64,000 bases of DNA from Asticcacaulis machinosus (GCF_028550435.1 NZ_JAQQKV010000002.1:558001-622000); one strand, 5' to 3'. Numbered from the stretch's first letter, positions 9,411-18,512 are shown. Program-made: numbers and translations. Notes: generated by a model from the sequence alone, not told the origin.

Positions 9411-10931
9411 ATGGTTTCCACCTTTAGTTCCTTATCGCGCCTGATCCGCTCAGGGCTTGTGCTCCTAAAGCATGATGCCCTGATCCCGGCTGAGGTCAGT
9501 GATCAGTTGCCACCGATCTGGCGCTTTCCGGCCAGCGTCCTGCGGGCACTTTTTGCCCAAAAAGGCCCGAAACTACGGGTTGGTATGCGCTATGCGGCGG
9601 CCTTTGAGCAATTAGGCCCGGCGTTTATCAAGCTGGGTCAGGTCTTATCGACGCGAGCCGATATTTTCGGTGATGAATTTACCGACGATCTGCGCCACCT
9701 TAAGGACCAGTTGCCGCCCTTTCCCAAATCCGTCGCCGAACTGGCGGTGGCGGCTGCATTAGAACGCCCCGTCGATCAGCTATTTATCGAATTTGGCGAG
9801 GTCATTGGCGCGGCCTCAATCGCACAGGCCCACCGCGCGGTGCTGAAAGACGGACGCACCGTGGCGGTCAAGATCCTGCGCCCCGGCATCGAGGATACCA
9901 TCGCCCGCGACACCGCCATGATGCGGCTGGCGGCGAAGATGGTGCACACCCTGTCGCCCGCCTCCCGCCGTCTGGAGCCACAGGCCTTTGTCGAAGCGGT
10001 GGCCCGCTCATTACACCTTGAGCTTGATCTGCGCCTTGAGGCGTCCGCCGCCGACGAACTGGGCAAGATCATCAACGAAGAATCGTTCATGAGCGCACCG
10101 GCGGTCGTCTGGAGCTATGTTTCCAAACGCGTCATGGTCACTGAATGGGCGCGCGGCGTGGCCTTGAGCCGACCGGATGCGATGACCCAGCCCGGCATTG
10201 AGCGCAAAGCCATGGCCGACAACCTGATCCGGGCGTTTTTGTCGCAGGCGCTTAATCACGGCGTTTTCCACGCCGACCTGCACGAAGGCAATCTGTTCTG
10301 CGAAGCGCCTGACAAGCTGATCGCTATTGATTTTGGCATTATAGGCCGCCTGAAGCCCAAGGAGCGGCGTTATCTGGCGGAAATGCTGTGGGGCTTCCTG
10401 CAGCGCGACTATAAGAGGGTGGCCGAGGTTCATTTTGAGGCGGGCTATGTCCCTAAGCATCAGGATGTCGATACGTTCGCTCAGGCCCTGCGCGCCGTCG
10501 GTGAGCCAGTGCTTGGCCTTGCCGCCACCGATGTATCTATGGGTCGGCTGTTGCAGCAACTGTTTGAAATCACGGCTCAGTTTGATATGCACCTGCGTCC
10601 TGAACTGGTGCTGCTGCAAAAAACTATGGTGAGTGTCGAAGGCGTGGCGCGGCGCATGTATCCGACCCACAATCTGTGGGAAGCGGCCGAGCCGGTCGTC
10701 AAGGCGTGGATTTCGCGTGAACTGTCGCCACTGGCTGAAGGACGGCGGTTGTTTGATCGGCTGGTCAAGCGCCTGCGCGAAGAGGAAGACGGTGAAAGCA
10801 CGCTGACGGTCGCCAATGCGCTCAAGATTCAGGAACTGCGGGCGACACTGAAACAAAGTCAAACCTTGGGCTATGTGGCGGTAGCCGCGTCTCTGATTAC
10901 GCTGGTGGCGGTGATCATATTATCCGTGTAA
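9411..10931 (+). CDS. ubiB: Ubiquinone biosynthesis atypical kinase/ATPase UbiB
   Basis: A 506-residue ABC1/ADCK family protein needed for ubiquinone synthesis, probably an ATPase assisting the membrane UBI complex. It shows the family KxGQ region (AFIKLGQVLSTRADIF), an Ala-rich nucleotide loop (GAASIAQAHRA), the catalytic HADLHEGNLF and the metal-binding IDFG. The C-terminus is one hydrophobic helix (YVAVAASLITLVAVIILSV). AAGG lies 7 bp before the ATG. Probably co-transcribed with ubiE. Confidence 0.95.
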   Translation: MVSTFSSLSRLIRSGLVLLKHDALIPAEVSDQLPPIWRFPASVLRALFAQKGPKLRVGMRYAAAFEQLGPAFIKLGQVLSTRADIFGDEFTDDLRHLKDQLPPFPKSVAELAVAAALERPVDQLFIEFGEVIGAASIAQAHRAVLKDGRTVAVKILRPGIEDTIARDTAMMRLAAKMVHTLSPASRRLEPQAFVEAVARSLHLELDLRLEASAADELGKIINEESFMSAPAVVWSYVSKRVMVTEWARGVALSRPDAMTQPGIERKAMADNLIRAFLSQALNHGVFHADLHEGNLFCEAPDKLIAIDFGIIGRLKPKERRYLAEMLWGFLQRDYKRVAEVHFEAGYVPKHQDVDTFAQALRAVGEPVLGLAATDVSMGRLLQQLFEITAQFDMHLRPELVLLQKTMVSVEGVARRMYPTHNLWEAAEPVVKAWISRELSPLAEGRRLFDRLVKRLREEEDGESTLTVANALKIQELRATLKQSQTLGYVAVAASLITLVAVIILSV

Positions 10932-10944
10932 CCTTCAGCTAATT

Positions 10945-11100
10945 CCCTCTCCCCGCTCGCGGGGAGAGGCGGGGCGACCCGTGCCGTTAGGGTGAGGGGC
11001 GTACAACTACATCAACCTCACAGCCTTTGGGTTTTGCCCCTCATCCGGCCCGTTACCTTCGGCACCGAGCCACCTTCTCCCCGTTTTACAGGGAGAAGGA
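10945..11100. repeat. Composite palindromic intergenic repeat, copy 2
   Basis: Opens with a near-perfect hairpin at 10947-10970 (CCTCTCCCCGC / GCGGGGAGAGG) and continues with GGGTGAGGGGCG. It then turns to the inverted form CCCCTCATCC, ending in CTTCTCCC...GGGAGAAGG. It lies between the convergent ubiB and yraN genes and may act as a bidirectional terminator. Confidence 0.7.
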
Positions 11101-11103
11101 CAA

Positions 11104-11478
11104 TTAGGTCATATCGATAAAGGCGTTTTTGATATGCACCGGCCATGCCCGCGGCCCGATGGCATAAAGATCGATATTCAGATCAAACCGCGACAGGTTT
11201 TTGCGTTTGGCCTGTAGCGACAATCCCGCCTGCCACAGCCGTTTTTGCTGATCGGGCGTTACCGCCTCCAGCGCCTCGGCCACCGTGCGACGCTGTTTGA
11301 CCTCGACCATAGCCAGCCGATTGCCTTTCAACGCCAATATATCAATCTCACCCTGCGGGATTTTCAGGCGAAACCCCAGTATGCGGTAGCCTTTGAGCAT
11401 TAAATGTATCAAGGCGATATATTCCGCCCAATGACCGCGCCGGTGGGCCTTTGATCCGCGCTCAATGCGCCTATTCAT
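11104..11478 (-). CDS. yraN: YraN family (UPF0102) nuclease-like protein
   Basis: A 124-residue protein of the UPF0102 family, which has a PD-(D/E)XK nuclease-like fold of unproven function. The core motif is visible as GEIDILALKGNRLAMVEVKQ, with the Glu/Asp/Glu-x-Lys pattern, preceded by the typical GHWAEYIALIHLMLKGYRIL helix region. It overlaps the end of rsmI by 8 bp, the usual arrangement, so it is translationally coupled. Confidence 0.92.
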   Translation of the reverse strand: MNRRIERGSKAHRRGHWAEYIALIHLMLKGYRILGFRLKIPQGEIDILALKGNRLAMVEVKQRRTVAEALEAVTPDQQKRLWQAGLSLQAKRKNLSRFDLNIDLYAIGPRAWPVHIKNAFIDMT

Positions 11479-12337
11479 GGTCTTTCAGCTTCAGCGCCCG
11501 ATTATAAATGTCCTTGCGCGGCAGACCATAAATCTGCGCCAGTTTCTGCGCAGCTTCTGAGGGCGACAGAGTTTCCAGCAGGGATTTCAGGGCCTCATTC
11601 AGATTATCCTCGGACGGCACCACCTCTTCCGGCGGGCCCAGTACCACGACGATTTCGCCTTTAGGTTCCTGCAAGGCCGGATCAGCGACCAGCGCGCTCA
11701 GGCGCCCGCGCACGCAGGTCTCATAAAGCTTGGTCAGTTCGCGGCATACCGCCGCCTCACGGTCGCCCAGAACGGCCAGCATATCGCTTAAACTATCATG
11801 CAGGCGTGGACCGGTTTCAAACAGTACGACCGTCGATGGCAATGATTTGAACTCAGCCAGAAAGCGCTGACGGGCCGTGGTTTTATTGGGCGAAAATCCG
11901 GCGAACATAAACCGGTCGGTCGGCAAACCGGCTATGCACAGGGCCGCCAGCACCGACGACGCACCGGGGATGGGATGGATTTTCAAACCAGCCTCATGAG
12001 CCGCCTGCACCAGCCGGAAACCGGGGTCGGACACCAGCGGCGTGCCGGCGTCGGAGATCTGCGCCACCACCTGACCTTGCCTCAGACGGTCGAGAATTTG
12101 CGGTAAGACCTGCGGCCCGGCATGGTCGTCATAACGCAGCAGCGGTTTTTTGATGTCGTAGGCCCCCAACAACTTTCCGGCCATGCGCGTATCTTCGGCC
12201 AGAACGACGTCGGCGGCTTTGAGCACATCGAGCGCCCGCAAGGTAATATCGCGCAGATTACCGATCGGCGTCGCGACACAATAAAGGCCGGGCTCAACAG
12301 GACGGGGCGGCGGGGCAAATAAGGATTCAGTTGTCAT
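11471..12337 (-). CDS. rsmI: 16S rRNA (cytidine-1402-2'-O)-methyltransferase
   Basis: A 288-residue tetrapyrrole-methylase-fold enzyme that methylates the ribose of C1402 in the ribosomal P site. Family motifs: GLYCVATPIGNLRDIT at the N-terminus, VLAEDTRMAGKLL, QISDAGTPLVSDPG and GASSVLAALCIAGLP. Length is normal. It overlaps yraN downstream, and the small membrane gene ends 1 bp before its start. Confidence 0.96.
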   Translation of the reverse strand: MTTESLFAPPPRPVEPGLYCVATPIGNLRDITLRALDVLKAADVVLAEDTRMAGKLLGAYDIKKPLLRYDDHAGPQVLPQILDRLRQGQVVAQISDAGTPLVSDPGFRLVQAAHEAGLKIHPIPGASSVLAALCIAGLPTDRFMFAGFSPNKTTARQRFLAEFKSLPSTVVLFETGPRLHDSLSDMLAVLGDREAAVCRELTKLYETCVRGRLSALVADPALQEPKGEIVVVLGPPEEVVPSEDNLNEALKSLLETLSPSEAAQKLAQIYGLPRKDIYNRALKLKDHE

Positions 12338-12338
12338 A

Positions 12339-12551
12339 TCAATCTTTTGGACCTACCCACCAATCAAAGTAACCGCGCTTTTTCAAGATTAAATATATCG
12401 GCGTCCATACCGCAAAAAAGGCTACAAAAATAACCAGTGTGCCATACGGAATAAAATCAAATGCGCGATATAAATTGTTGGCAACCATAATTATCAATAG
12501 AGCTATAAATACTATTCCGGTGATGATTTTACCGATTGTAGATTTAGACAT
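12339..12551 (-). CDS. Small two-helix membrane protein, unknown
   Basis: A 70-residue protein not recognised. Two hydrophobic helices (about residues 8-25 and 35-55) are followed by a basic turn (LKKRGYFDWW). The ATG at 12551 has GGTGGAG 5 bp upstream; a GTG 6 bp earlier is less likely. The DNA is visibly richer in A and T than its neighbours, which suggests late acquisition or relaxed codon choice. It sits between hemW and rsmI with gaps of 12 bp and 1 bp, so it is probably transcribed with them. Confidence 0.65.
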   Translation of the reverse strand: MSKSTIGKIITGIVFIALLIIMVANNLYRAFDFIPYGTLVIFVAFFAVWTPIYLILKKRGYFDWWVGPKD

Positions 12552-12563
12552 TTTCACTCCACC

Positions 12564-13697
12564 TCAAGACAATAACTCATAAATCAGACGATCCAAAACC
12601 ACCCGACCTTTGGGTGTGGCGCGTAGGCGACCATTTTCAATGGCCAGAAAGCGATCTTCGATCAGCCCCATAGCCCGAGCGCGGATATCGAGTGTTTTAA
12701 ACCGCTCAAGATCAACACCGTCTTTCAGGCGTAAACCCAGCATCAGGGCTTCTTCGTCGGCATCCTGCGCACTTAGGGCTTCCCTCTCGGCACCCGTTCC
12801 GGTCATCTGAACCTGCGCCGCATAGGTCATAAGATCGGACAGAGCAACGGTGGCATGGCGGGTATCGTCAATTGTCAGCCTGCCGTGCGCTCCGGGCCCG
12901 ATCCCGATATAATCGACGCCTTCCCAGATGGCGCGATTGTGGGCCGACTGGGCGGCGCGGCCCTTTGCGTGATTTGAGACCTCATAGGCCTCAAAACCGA
13001 GCGCCTCCAGCACGGACTGGGTTTTGTTATAAAAGGCCTCACCCATGTCCGGTGGCGGGATTTTAAGCCGCCCCCGTCGCGCCGCCCGGCCAAACGCCGT
13101 CCCCGGCTCAAGGCTTAGCTGGTAAGGCGAGATATGCTCGATCCCCAGCTTTGCCGCGGTTGTCAGTTCATCGGCCCAGTTCGATAATGTCTGATCCGGC
13201 AGGGCATAGATCAGGTCGATCGACACCCGCCCAAACACGGCCCGCGCGGTCTCAAGGCCCGTAAGCGCCTCGCGTGCCGAATGATTGCGGCCCAGAAATT
13301 TGAGCGCCTGATCGTTCAGCGACTGCACCCCCAGCGACAACCGGTTGATGCCCGCAGACTTAAACGCCTCATAACGGGCGATTTCTGCATCGGTCGGATT
13401 GGCTTCTAACGACACCTCTATATCGCCCGTGGGCGGGAACAAGGCCCGCGCCGTCGCCACAATTTCGGCCACCCATTCGGGTTTCATCAGGGACGGGGTG
13501 CCGCCGCCAAAAAAGATACTGACCAGCCTTCGCGGCCCCAGCAGATGCGCATGGTGTTTCAAATCGGTCAGTATGGCCTCGAACAGGGCCGTTTGTCTGG
13601 CCGTCTGACCACGGTCACGCGTGACATTGAAATCGCAATAGGGGCAGATGCGCGAACAATAGGGCCAGTGCACATAAAGGGCGACTGAATCAGTCAA
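12564..13697 (-). CDS. hemW: Radical SAM heme chaperone HemW
   Basis: A 377-residue radical-SAM protein of the HemN-like family. The cluster motif is C-x3-C-x2-C in YCSRICPYCDF, the HemW form with an extra Cys spacing seen in coproporphyrinogen-type enzymes. FFGGGTPSL and EANPTD follow. The N-terminal extension of true oxygen-independent coproporphyrinogen oxidase (HemN) is absent, so heme delivery to respiratory proteins is the better call. It overlaps the end of rdgB by 8 bp, an association often seen for these genes. Confidence 0.94.
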   Translation of the reverse strand: MTDSVALYVHWPYCSRICPYCDFNVTRDRGQTARQTALFEAILTDLKHHAHLLGPRRLVSIFFGGGTPSLMKPEWVAEIVATARALFPPTGDIEVSLEANPTDAEIARYEAFKSAGINRLSLGVQSLNDQALKFLGRNHSAREALTGLETARAVFGRVSIDLIYALPDQTLSNWADELTTAAKLGIEHISPYQLSLEPGTAFGRAARRGRLKIPPPDMGEAFYNKTQSVLEALGFEAYEVSNHAKGRAAQSAHNRAIWEGVDYIGIGPGAHGRLTIDDTRHATVALSDLMTYAAQVQMTGTGAEREALSAQDADEEALMLGLRLKDGVDLERFKTLDIRARAMGLIEDRFLAIENGRLRATPKGRVVLDRLIYELLS

Positions 13698-14304
13698 ATA
13701 ACGCGACCCCTAATTGTTCAAACGCCAGATGGCGGTGGCTTATGCCTTCCTTTTGGGCCTCAGGCATTTCGGCAAAGGTGAGGTCATAGCCTTTGGGCTG
13801 AAAGATCGGGTCATAGCCAAATCCGCCTTTGCCTCTGGGGCTGACGATATCGCCATCAATGCGGCCTTCGAACACCACCGCATGACCTTGCGGCCACGCC
13901 ACCGCCAAAGCACAGGTAAACCACGCGTGGGTCGTGAAGGCATCACTGTCATGAACCTGAACCTGAAGCAGCTTATGGTCGATAATTTCCATCGCCCGCT
14001 CAAAGTCCTTATCCGGCCCGGCCCAGCGTGCACTATAGATGCCCGGATCACCTTTAAGAGCCGTAATGCTCAGGCCGGAATCGTCGGCCAGCGCCACAAT
14101 GCCCGCCGACATGGCGGCATGACGCGCTTTCAGAATAGCATTGCCAATAAAGGAGTTTTCGGTCTCGTCAGGTTCCGGCACACCGGCCTCTTTCGCGCTG
14201 ATGACCGTAAACCGTCCGCCCAGAAGAGACGATATCTCCTTCGCCTTGCCCGGATTATGGGTGGCCGCAATCAGTTTTTCACCGGAGATCAGCTTAAGGC
14301 TCAT
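13690..14304 (-). CDS. rdgB: Non-canonical purine NTP pyrophosphatase
   Basis: A 204-residue Ham1/RdgB family enzyme that hydrolyses ITP, dITP and XTP to the monophosphates, keeping deaminated purines out of nucleic acid. Motifs: ATHNPGKAKEI at the N-terminus, ALADDSGL, and GFGYDPIFQPKG, with SHRHLA near the end. It overlaps hemW by 8 bp. Confidence 0.96.
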   Translation of the reverse strand: MSLKLISGEKLIAATHNPGKAKEISSLLGGRFTVISAKEAGVPEPDETENSFIGNAILKARHAAMSAGIVALADDSGLSITALKGDPGIYSARWAGPDKDFERAMEIIDHKLLQVQVHDSDAFTTHAWFTCALAVAWPQGHAVVFEGRIDGDIVSPRGKGGFGYDPIFQPKGYDLTFAEMPEAQKEGISHRHLAFEQLGVALFD

Positions 14305-14478
14305 GTAAATGTAAGGCTCTGACTATGGAGTTTGGTTTCTTTGTAACGATGCGCCGCAAAATGAAAAGCCCCAAATGTGACCTCGCGCACATTACAAAAC
14401 ATTAGGTGGCAGCCCTGGCCAAAAATGATTATCGTGCCCGTGATTAACGCTTAGGTCTTGAGGTTTAAGGCAATTTCC

Positions 14479-15000
14479 ATGCGGTTTTTAGGGCCCAGAT
14501 CGATTTCCAGCTTGCTGAAAACGGCACTGGATGTTGTCTATTTCGGTCTGTTCGGGCTGATTATCGGTCTGGTTCTGGCTGCCCTGTGTCTGCTGTCGGT
14601 GCCGACTCTTGCCACCGAAGTCGTCACCCGGCTGAATGTCTCGGCCCCGCTCGGCGCCACGGCACAGGCGGCTATGCTTTTGGCGTTTGGCATATCTCTG
14701 GGGGGCTATCTGGTCATTATGCACTGGACGCGTCAGGTCTTTGGCACCCTGGCCGAAGGTGATGTCTTTCACCCGGACAATACCCGCCGCCTGCGCTGGA
14801 TTGGCTTTGGTTTGGGTGGCCTTGAAATTTTCGGCTATGTGGCGCGGTTTCTGGTGGTGCGGTTTTTCGACATGCAGTTTGAACCTGTATACGGGCTTCG
14901 GGCGGTTACCACCTGGTTTTCAGTACTGGTTGTGTTCGTGCTGGCCGAAGTGTTTAAAGAAGGTGCGCGTCTGCGCCGGGAAGCAAACCTCACCATATGA
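14479..15000 (+). CDS. DUF2975 family membrane protein
   Basis: A 173-residue integral membrane protein with four hydrophobic helices, matching the DUF2975 pattern. ATG 14479 is preferred because AAGG lies 9 bp upstream; a TTG at 14458 would add seven residues. It overlaps the next gene by ATGA. DUF2975 genes are typically coupled to a small YozG-like HTH regulator, exactly as here. Function unknown; a membrane sensor or partner of the regulator is inference. Confidence 0.8.
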   Translation: MRFLGPRSISSLLKTALDVVYFGLFGLIIGLVLAALCLLSVPTLATEVVTRLNVSAPLGATAQAAMLLAFGISLGGYLVIMHWTRQVFGTLAEGDVFHPDNTRRLRWIGFGLGGLEIFGYVARFLVVRFFDMQFEPVYGLRAVTTWFSVLVVFVLAEVFKEGARLRREANLTI

Positions 15001-15209
15001 TCCGTATACGTCTTACCGAAATGCTGGCCCAGCGGCGGTTGTCGATCGTCGAACTTTCTGATCGCACCGGCATCAGCGTGCGTAATCTCGAAGTCCTGCG
15101 CGATCAGGACGCGGTGGCGATCCGGCTGCGGACACTCGACGCCCTGTGCCGGGCGCTAAAGTGCCAGCCCCATGACCTGCTGGAATGGACTGAGGCTACG
15201 CCCGAATAG
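14997..15209 (+). CDS. Small Cro/CI-type HTH regulator (YozG-like)
   Basis: A 70-residue HTH protein: MLAQRRLSIVELSDRTGISV is the first half of an XRE-type helix-turn-helix and LDALCRALKCQPHDLLEW is the classical C-terminal signature. It has no other domain. Its start overlaps the DUF2975 stop by 4 bp, so the two are translationally coupled. Confidence 0.88.
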   Translation: MIRIRLTEMLAQRRLSIVELSDRTGISVRNLEVLRDQDAVAIRLRTLDALCRALKCQPHDLLEWTEATPE

Positions 15210-15962
15210 CTACTTACCTAATGCCTTGTTTTGCAGGGCAAACAGTTCCGTGGCTCCGGCATGAGCCAGATCAAACAAGGCATTGAACTCATCACGTGAA
15301 AAGCCGCGCTTTTCACCGGTCGCCTGAATTTCCACGGCATCACCTGAGCCGGTAATCACGAAATTGGCGTCGGTTTCAGCGTTTGAGTCTTCTTCATAGT
15401 CGAGATCCAGCACCGGCGTGCCAGCAAAAATCCCGCACGAAATGGCGGCGATCTGATCCAGAATCGGGTTTTTCGAGATGACCTTTTCTTCCAGAAGATA
15501 ATTACAGGCCATCGACAAGGCGACCCACGCACCCGTGATTGCCGCCGTGCGGGTGCCGCCATCAGCCTGAATGACATCGCAATCGATGGTGATCTGACGC
15601 TCACCCAGCGCTTTCAGATCAACGACCGCGCGCATGGATCGTCCGATCAGGCGCTGGATTTCCTGAGTGCGGCCCGATTGTTTACCGGCAGCAGCTTCCC
15701 GGCGCGAGCGGGTGTGTGTGGAGCGCGGCAACATGCCGTATTCGGCCGTAACCCAACCCTGCCCCTTGCCTTTCAGGAACGGCGGCACACCCTGTTCGAC
15801 ACTGGCGGTCACTAAAACCTTGGTATGGCCGAATGAGACCATACACGAGCCTTCGGCATAGCGCGTCACGCCGGTCTCGATCGTAATGCTGCGCAGTTGC
15901 TCCGGCTTACGGTTAGACGGACGGATGGTTTTGAGCGCGTTTAAAGCTTCGAACTGCGACAT
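15210..15962 (-). CDS. rph: Ribonuclease PH
   Basis: A 250-residue phosphorolytic 3'-5' exoribonuclease that trims tRNA 3' ends. Motifs include [13 protein letters not shown], the RNA-binding [32 protein letters not shown] and [18 protein letters not shown]. About 12 residues precede the usual start ([13 protein letters not shown]), but no better internal ATG is visible. It ends immediately after the HTH gene on the other strand (zero-base gap, convergent). Confidence 0.96.
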   Translation of the reverse strand: MSQFEALNALKTIRPSNRKPEQLRSITIETGVTRYAEGSCMVSFGHTKVLVTASVEQGVPPFLKGKGQGWVTAEYGMLPRSTHTRSRREAAAGKQSGRTQEIQRLIGRSMRAVVDLKALGERQITIDCDVIQADGGTRTAAITGAWVALSMACNYLLEEKVISKNPILDQIAAISCGIFAGTPVLDLDYEEDSNAETDANFVITGSGDAVEIQATGEKRGFSRDEFNALFDLAHAGATELFALQNKALGK

Positions 15963-16040
15963 GGACTTAAGACCCCGAAAATAATGGCCCCTGCCGTATC
16001 AGGTCTGCCCGCAAATCACAACCCAGCCGCAAAATAGCTA

Positions 16041-16074
16041 GATCATTATGGTTTCAGATAGAAACATAATGATC
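16041..16074. repeat. Long hairpin upstream of rph
   Basis: GATCATTAT plus GTTTC pairs with GAAAC plus ATAATGATC, a 14-bp stem with one bulged G and a five-base loop. On the plus strand a T-rich stretch (TCGTTTTATTTT) follows. It lies between the small periplasmic protein gene and rph; terminator, attenuator or repeat element cannot be told apart from sequence. Confidence 0.6.
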
Positions 16075-16140
16075 TCGTTTTATTTTAGCCCCTTGCCGGG
16101 CGGTGGCTCCCCACCTTGGCCGCCGCGCACACGGCGGCTT

Positions 16141-16172
16141 GAGCGGAATGCCTCAGAGCAATCATTCCGCTC
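16141..16172 (-). terminator. Hairpin at the end of the 16172-16525 gene
   Basis: A perfect 10-bp stem (GAGCGGAATG / CATTCCGCTC) starts at the stop codon of the minus-strand gene. No T-run follows, so it may be a terminator or a 3'-end protecting stem. Confidence 0.45.
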
Positions 16173-16525
16173 TAATCCCGGCGCTCCGGCAACTTACGGG
16201 CCACGGCGCAATCCGGACTGGCGCAGATATAGGTGTCATTGTCTTTCAGGAAGATGTTTTCGCTGCTGTCCTGAGTAATGCCGCGCTTTTTCCATTTTTC
16301 TGTGCGGATGACATCTGCCCGCAAAGGCTCAACGCCTTTGTCATCCGGGGCCGCCTCAACGTCATATTTCGGTGGCAGGGGTTTGATGACCTCATCCGTC
16401 TCCGCCAGAGGGCCATAGGCTTGTTTAGGTGTGGGTTCTGACTTTGACACCGTCAGCGCCACCGCTGAGGCGGCTACAGAGGCCCCTACCGCCAGAACCA
16501 CAGCCCTGATTGCCCATTTACCCAT
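16172..16525 (-). CDS. Hypothetical exported protein
   Basis: A 117-residue protein not recognised. It has an N-terminal signal or anchor (AIRAVVLAVGASVAASAVALTV) and a Pro/Asp/Glu-rich middle. The C-terminal region has two Cys in YICASPDCAVA, which could form a disulfide in the periplasm. The start has AGGAGGG just upstream. It lies in the rph/hrcA divergent region; no functional link is evident. Confidence 0.7.
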   Translation of the reverse strand: MGKWAIRAVVLAVGASVAASAVALTVSKSEPTPKQAYGPLAETDEVIKPLPPKYDVEAAPDDKGVEPLRADVIRTEKWKKRGITQDSSENIFLKDNDTYICASPDCAVARKLPERRD

Positions 16526-16573
16526 CGCACCCTCCTGCGTTTGCCGTGCGAGATTTTACCCTATTAATGGCAT

Positions 16574-16602
16574 TTTGAAGACATAAAAATATCTTCCCAT
16601 AG
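16574..16602 (+). promoter_or_regulatory. Candidate sigma-32 promoter for hrcA-grpE
   Basis: TTTGAA (16574-16579), a 15-base spacer and TCCCATAG (16595-16602) resemble the heat-shock pattern CTTGAA ... CCCATnT, ending about 28 bp before the hrcA ATG. Pattern match by eye only. Confidence 0.35.
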
Positions 16603-16630
16603 GCCCATAAGACCCCTATCCTTAAAGGCA

Positions 16631-17713
16631 ATGATCAGATCCCCCTTAAGCGCGTCCACCATATTATCGTCCGGTGCTTCCCTGACCGAGCTGGATGCGC
16701 GGGCGCGTGATATCTTCCGGCAGGTGGTCGAGACCTATTTGGAAACCGGTGAGCCGGTCGGATCGCGCACCCTGTCACGCAGCGGCGTGTCATTATCACC
16801 GGCCTCTATACGCAACACCATGCAGGATCTGGCCCATCTGGGGCTGTTGTCGGCCCCGCACACCTCATCGGGAAGGCTGCCCACCCATCATGGTCTGCGC
16901 CTGTTTGTCGATGGTTTGCTGGAGATCGGCGATCTGAGCGAAGACGCCAAACGCGACATCGAAGCCCGCCTGACGTCCAAAGGCCACAGCTTTGATGTGG
17001 CTTTGCGCGAGGCGTCCTCCATGTTGTCGGGTCTGGCCGGTGGCGCGGGCGTAGTCATGACCCCCAGCTTTGAAGCCGGCGTCAAACATGTCGAGTTTAT
17101 CCTGCTCGGCCCTGATCAGGCGCTGGCGGTACTGGTCTATGATGACGGGCGGGTGGAAAACCGCCTGATGACCGTGGCGCTTGGGACCACGCCGTCGGTA
17201 CTCATCGAGGCCTCGAATTATCTCAATGCCCGTATCCGCGGCCGTACATTGGGGGAGGCCAAGCGCGAACTGGCCGCCGAACTGATTGAGGAACGCCAAA
17301 AACTGGATGAAGCCGCCTCAGAACTGATCAATCAGGGGCTGGCGGCCTGGTCGGGCGAAGAGGGCAACAAGCGCGCCCTGATCGTGCGCGGGCGGGCCAA
17401 TCTGCTGGAGGCCTCAAGTCTGGATGATCTTGAGCGGGTGCGGTCTTTGTTTGAGGATCTGGAGCAAAAAGAAGAGCTGATCGAACTGCTGGATGATGTG
17501 AAAGACGCCCAAGGTGTGCGAATTTTCATCGGATCGGAATCGAAACTGTTTTCTTTATCCGGTTCGGCTGTTATTGCAGCGCCTTACATGGCCGGTCAAA
17601 GTCAGAAGGTCGTGGGCGCCATCGGTGTAATCGGCCCGGCACGGTTGAATTACGCGCGGATCATCCCACTTGTTGACTACACCGCCAAAATTTTAGGCCG
17701 CCTGCTGGACTAA
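16631..17713 (+). CDS. hrcA: Heat-inducible transcription repressor HrcA
   Basis: A 360-residue repressor that binds CIRCE elements (TTAGCACTC-N9-GAGTGCTAA), with GroEL as co-factor. An N-terminal winged helix ([20 protein letters not shown] then [19 protein letters not shown]) is followed by a GAF-like domain and the C-terminal [20 protein letters not shown]. Gene order hrcA-grpE is classical. I see no CIRCE in this window, not even ahead of dnaK, consistent with alphaproteobacteria in which HrcA controls groESL only. Confidence 0.95.
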   Translation: MIRSPLSASTILSSGASLTELDARARDIFRQVVETYLETGEPVGSRTLSRSGVSLSPASIRNTMQDLAHLGLLSAPHTSSGRLPTHHGLRLFVDGLLEIGDLSEDAKRDIEARLTSKGHSFDVALREASSMLSGLAGGAGVVMTPSFEAGVKHVEFILLGPDQALAVLVYDDGRVENRLMTVALGTTPSVLIEASNYLNARIRGRTLGEAKRELAAELIEERQKLDEAASELINQGLAAWSGEEGNKRALIVRGRANLLEASSLDDLERVRSLFEDLEQKEELIELLDDVKDAQGVRIFIGSESKLFSLSGSAVIAAPYMAGQSQKVVGAIGVIGPARLNYARIIPLVDYTAKILGRLLD

Positions 17714-17738
17714 AGGTGGATGGCTTAATTTGTTTAAC

Positions 17739-17781
17739 GCGCATTTGATTCCGAAAACCGCTTACACTTTTCGGAATGCGC
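17739..17781. repeat. Alphaproteobacterial inverted repeat before grpE
   Basis: GCGCAT and TTCCGAAAA pair with TTTTCGGAA and ATGCGC around the loop CCGCTTACAC. This AAAACCG...ACTTTTCGG palindrome type is widespread between genes in alphaproteobacteria (recalled, not searched). It lies in the hrcA-grpE gap and argues against translation starting at the ATG inside it (17776). Confidence 0.65.
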
Positions 17782-17805
17782 TCTGTGATTGATCAAGGGA
17801 CAGAT

Positions 17806-18426
17806 ATGACTGACGAGCATTTGGAAGAGGGCGGCGCGGATCTGGAGCAGGACGCCACCGAAATCCTGCTGGCCGAACTTGAGGCGCTCAAAGCTGAGAA
17901 CGCGGCCCTGAAGGAACAGGCTCTGCGCTATGCCGCCGAGGTTGAGAACGTCAAGCGCCGCACTGAGCGGGAAATGAACGACGCCCGCGCCTTCGCCATT
18001 CAGCGTTTCTCACGCGATCTGCTCGGCGTGGCCGATATCCTGACACGGGCCCTGCAATCGGCGCCCAAGGCTATTGAAGACGCGGCGTTCAAGAACTTCG
18101 TGCTCGGCATCGACATGACCGAAAAAGAACTGGCGCAGGCGTTTGAGAAAAATGGCGTCAAGAAGGTCAATCCGCTCAGGGGCGATAAGTTTGATCCGAA
18201 CCTGCACCAGGCCGTGATGGAAGTTCCCGCCGATGACGTAGCCGGCGGCACCGTCGTCAATGTCATGCAGACCGGCTATGAACTGTTTGGGCGTATCATT
18301 CGCCCGGCCATGGTGGCAACCGCAGCTAAAACGGCTACCAATTCAGCCGCAGCCTCTGCCGCCACCAGCGCCTATGCCCATGAGACTGACACCGGCGAAG
18401 ACCCGGCGGTCGACACAAAAGCGTAA
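17806..18426 (+). CDS. grpE: Nucleotide exchange factor GrpE
   Basis: A 206-residue co-chaperone that releases ADP from DnaK. An acidic N-terminus is followed by a long coiled coil (AELEALKAENAALKEQ). The GrpE signature VNPLRGDKFDPNLHQAVMEV then leads to the beta domain with VMQTGYELFGRIIRPAMV, and the tail is Ala/Thr-rich. Start ATG 17806 has AAGGGA 5 bp upstream; the earlier ATG 17776 lies in an inverted repeat. Downstream of hrcA by 92 bp. Confidence 0.94.
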   Translation: MTDEHLEEGGADLEQDATEILLAELEALKAENAALKEQALRYAAEVENVKRRTEREMNDARAFAIQRFSRDLLGVADILTRALQSAPKAIEDAAFKNFVLGIDMTEKELAQAFEKNGVKKVNPLRGDKFDPNLHQAVMEVPADDVAGGTVVNVMQTGYELFGRIIRPAMVATAAKTATNSAAASAATSAYAHETDTGEDPAVDTKA

Positions 18427-18462
18427 AGGTTTGGGGCTTAATGCTTTAAAATTTCGCAATTT

Positions 18463-18494
18463 AAGGGTGGGCTTTGCGGCTCACCCTTTTATTT
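18463..18494 (+). terminator. Terminator after grpE
   Basis: Stem AAGGGTG / CACCCTT with a 12-base loop, followed by TTATTTT on the plus strand, 36 bp after the grpE stop. Confidence 0.65.
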
Positions 18495-18512
18495 TGTGAA
18501 AGGCCGCCTGCA

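Noticed and set aside
10011-10862. 283-residue frame antisense to ubiB
   Set aside because: Mirror frame of a high-GC conserved gene; low-complexity composition and no family match.
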